Positions 62,148-64,000 of a stretch of DNA of 64,000 bases are shown here, piece by piece (positions within the stretch are counted from its first letter, which is position 1; every line of letters begins with the position of its first letter). The notes under the pieces were generated by a model, which saw nothing but the letters and a program-made list of their open reading frames with translations, made no database searches and was not told where the DNA came from. This DNA is from Flammeovirgaceae bacterium (GTDB taxonomy: Bacteria > Bacteroidota > Bacteroidia > Cytophagales > Cyclobacteriaceae). The DNA lies in the NCBI GenBank assembly GCA_016712035.1, contig JADJRT010000019.1:28797-92796 (forward strand). Reading direction: 5' to 3'. The translations under genes were made by a program, and so were the position numbers.

Positions 62148-63192
62148 GATAGGAGAGTGAATTATGTTCTGCAGGTAAATAGACAAAAAACTGGGCACCT
62201 CCCTTTGGTGTATTTTGAACTTCAATGCGACCACGCATCGCATCGACAAAACCTTTTGCAATTGAAAGACCTAACCCCGTACCTCCGGTTTTTGCATTCC
62301 GGGCTCTAAAAATTTATCGAATACAAGTTTTAAGTCATCTTCCTTAAAACCAGTACCATTATCTTCAATAGAAATGGTACATCCTTCATCCGTTGTCATT
62401 ATCTGAATTGTAATGGTAGATTTATCAGGTGTGTGTTGTAATCCATTACGCACAATGTTCACTATAATTTGCTCTACCAAACCCTGGTCTAGCCAAAACA
62501 AGGGCAAATTTTCTGATGGATTGAATACAAAAATGACTGCCTTGCTCAGACTTAAGCCGCACAAGAATTGAGTTAATCAGTTCATTTACATCACACCAAT
62601 CTGGTTTGGGCTTTAACACACCTGCTTCAATACGCCCCATGCTAAGTAGGTTTTCAACCTGTGTATCTAACCGCATGGCGGCTATATCTATTTCATCAAT
62701 TAGTTCTGCCTTAATTTTTTCTGATAGTCCCTGGTCTGATTTAATGGTATCAACAGCTCCAATAACTGTAGCGATTGGGGTTCGCAATTCGTGGGATAAA
62801 GAATTCAAAATCGTGTTATAGAGTTTAATCGTGTTTTCTTTCTCTTCCCGATCGCGAGCCTTTTTTTCAAACTCGCGAATTTTATAGGTAAGCACTGCAT
62901 TGATTGATGCTATCAGAAAATACATTAAAAACATCAAGGCATCTTCTGGTGTACGAATCTGTAATGTAAAAGTGGGTGGTATAAAAAAGAAATTCCAGAT
63001 GAGTGCACTTAGTAAGGCTGCTGCCAATACCGGAAATATATCCAATACCATAGCCAGAATTGAAACCACTACCATCAGAATCAGTGCTACCACCCTGTGG
63101 TCGATCAACCCGGAAAGAAAGTAACACCCAAAGGCAGTTACCAACACCAGACCAAAGCTGATCAGGTATTGATTTACTTTACGAAATCCCAT
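62122..63192 (-). CDS. Short KdpD-like sensor histidine kinase (two frameshifts)
   Basis: About 357 aa. It has the DUF4118 four-helix membrane domain of KdpD (FRKVNQYLISFGLVLVTAFG; WNFFFIPPTFTLQIRTPEDA) and the kinase core: phosphorylated His in LNSLSHELRTPIATVIG, N box IVRNGLQHTPDKS, SIEDNGTGF and GGTGLGLSIAKGFVDAM. The cytoplasmic KdpD and Usp domains that precede this part in E. coli are missing, so it is a short form. Breaks lie near 62,545 and 62,320. The corrected end (NELTPF) is at 62,122, overlapping the regulator start. Confidence 0.85.
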
Positions 63193-63293
63193 TTACAAAA
63201 GTAGCTAACTGGTTATAAAGATTTTGTAAAAGCTGCATTAGGTAAAAGGAACTTATTTGCCTAAATTGTGATTAATCAAAGAAATCGATATTC

Positions 63294-63972
63294 ATGCAAA
63301 GATAAAAAAAGGTTGATATAGTTTCGGATGTTGTGTGCCCCTGGTGTTATATCGGAAAGAGAAGAATTGAAAAAGCGATGACAGCTTGGCTGACCAATAT
63401 GAATTTGAGGTAACCTATTTACCTTTGAACTGAATCCCAAACCCCCAAAGAAGGATTTAATCAAAAGAATATTTGGCAAAGAAATTTGGAGGCGAGGCCC
63501 GCTATAATGAAATCACAAATCATGTTACTTCAGTAGCTGCCGAAGAAGGATTGGCCTTTGATTTTTCAAAGCATAGTCGCCCAACACACGAGATGCTCAC
63601 CGCATTATCCGGTATGCCAAAGAAGAAGGAAAACAATTGGCCGTGAAAGAGGCTTTCATGAAAGCTTATTTTGAAGAAGGCGTCGATCTTACTAAAACGA
63701 AAATCTGTGCTGTTAGCGTGAAGGCAGGACTCAATCTTGAAAAGGTTTCTCAATTACTTGATTCCGATGAGGGACTTGCTTCGAAGTAATCCTGGCAGAG
63801 AACACCAATCACCAACAGGGTATTTCCGGAGTTCCTTATTACATCATCAATAATCAATATGGAATTTCGGGCGCGCAACCAACGGATGTTTTATTAAAGC
63901 ACTTACACAAATAGGAAATGAATCCGTTGCAGCAGAAGGTGAGCCTGTGCGGTCGATGGATCGGATTGCTAA
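63294..63972 (+). CDS. DsbA family oxidoreductase, FrnE-like (many frameshifts)
   Basis: About 230 aa when pieced together across all three frames. Fragments in order: DIVSDVVCPWCYIGKRRIEK with the redox CPWC pair, YEFEVTYLPFELNP, KFGGEARYNEITNHVTSVAA, EEGLAFDFSK, VKEAFMKAYFEEGVDLTK, VKAGLNLEKVSQLL, NTNHQQGISGVPYYIINNQY (cis-Pro loop VPYY), ISGAQPTDVLL and a C-terminal ACAVDGSDC. This is the FrnE/YwbO-like 2-hydroxychromene-type DsbA group, thought to be cytoplasmic since no signal peptide is seen. At least eight indels are needed, far more than in any other gene. Confidence 0.75.
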
Positions 63973-64000
63973 TCTTTCTTTTTTTAATAACTCCGAATCT

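Noticed and set aside
1..64000. CRISPR arrays, rRNA operons or complete insertion sequences
   Set aside because: No regularly spaced direct repeats, rRNA-like sequence or transposase genes were seen on reading both strands.

Overview
The window looks like chromosomal DNA of a Bacteroidota bacterium, most likely of the order Cytophagales. The evidence is a mraZ-led cell-wall cluster with an FtsL-like gene, a PafA-type alkaline phosphatase, an OmpA/PD40 protein with PorE-like architecture, DUF4421 and DUF1080 proteins, a GH3-family protein, LytS/LytTR signalling, a two-subunit methylmalonyl-CoA mutase, and several perfect matches to the Bacteroidota -7 element TAnnTTTG. I cannot name the genus. 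About fifty single-base frameshifts interrupt otherwise intact genes, including essential single-copy ones (murE, ftsI, dxr, rseP). Many fall in homopolymers, and some occur as compensating pairs. I read these as uncorrected indels of a long-read assembly, not pseudogenes, so split genes are given as one CDS with the break positions stated. Error density is highest after about 58.7 kb.

Layout. 1-5.6 kb (minus): dcw cluster mraZ-rsmH-ftsL-ftsI-murE-mraY (mraY cut by the window edge), with tandem MraZ-type operators over its promoter. 5.6-7.5 kb: a structured intergenic stretch and an AT-rich erythromycin-esterase-like gene. 7.5-16.6 kb: sulfatase, PafA phosphatase, a TPR/WG-repeat protein, an esterase, truA and a DUF4421 protein. 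16.6-20.5 kb: hslU and lon. 20.6-24.2 kb (plus): PorE-like OmpA protein and an M20 amidohydrolase. 24.4-26.9 kb: dxr-rseP. 27-33.4 kb: a HEAT-DUF1080-DUF1080 protein with a Tat-exported Gfo/Idh oxidoreductase, then GH3. 33.5-36.5 kb: HtrA-like protease and dnaA, convergent. 36.6-44.2 kb (plus): mutA-mutB and a large secreted TPR-CHAT protein. 44.3-46.1 kb: DGPF/YCII protein and its ECF42-type sigma factor, with a MITE-like element between them. 46.1-54.4 kb (minus): LytS/LytTR pair, GreA-like protein, menA, Crp/Fnr regulator, then usp-usp-ccoI-ccoS. 54.5-56.2 kb (plus): three small or unknown genes. 56.3-58.6 kb (minus): an EEP-family nuclease and ahcY. 58.7-63.2 kb (minus): short KdpD-like kinase, KdpE-like regulator, TrkH-type K+ transporter, a small conserved protein and a BBP2 porin. 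63.3-64 kb: a badly frameshifted DsbA/FrnE-type oxidoreductase.

How the genes fit together. The best regulatory inference is that the Crp/Fnr protein at 50.4-51.1 kb controls usp-usp-ccoI-ccoS next door. A near-perfect FNR palindrome lies about 41 bp upstream of the start site predicted from a perfect TAnnTTTG element. The DGPF-ECF42 pair and the KdpDE-TrkH-porin block are two further self-contained signalling modules. The HEAT-DUF1080 protein and the exported Gfo/Idh enzyme suggest a periplasmic 3-keto-glycoside route. No CRISPR array, rRNA, confident tRNA or complete insertion sequence was seen.
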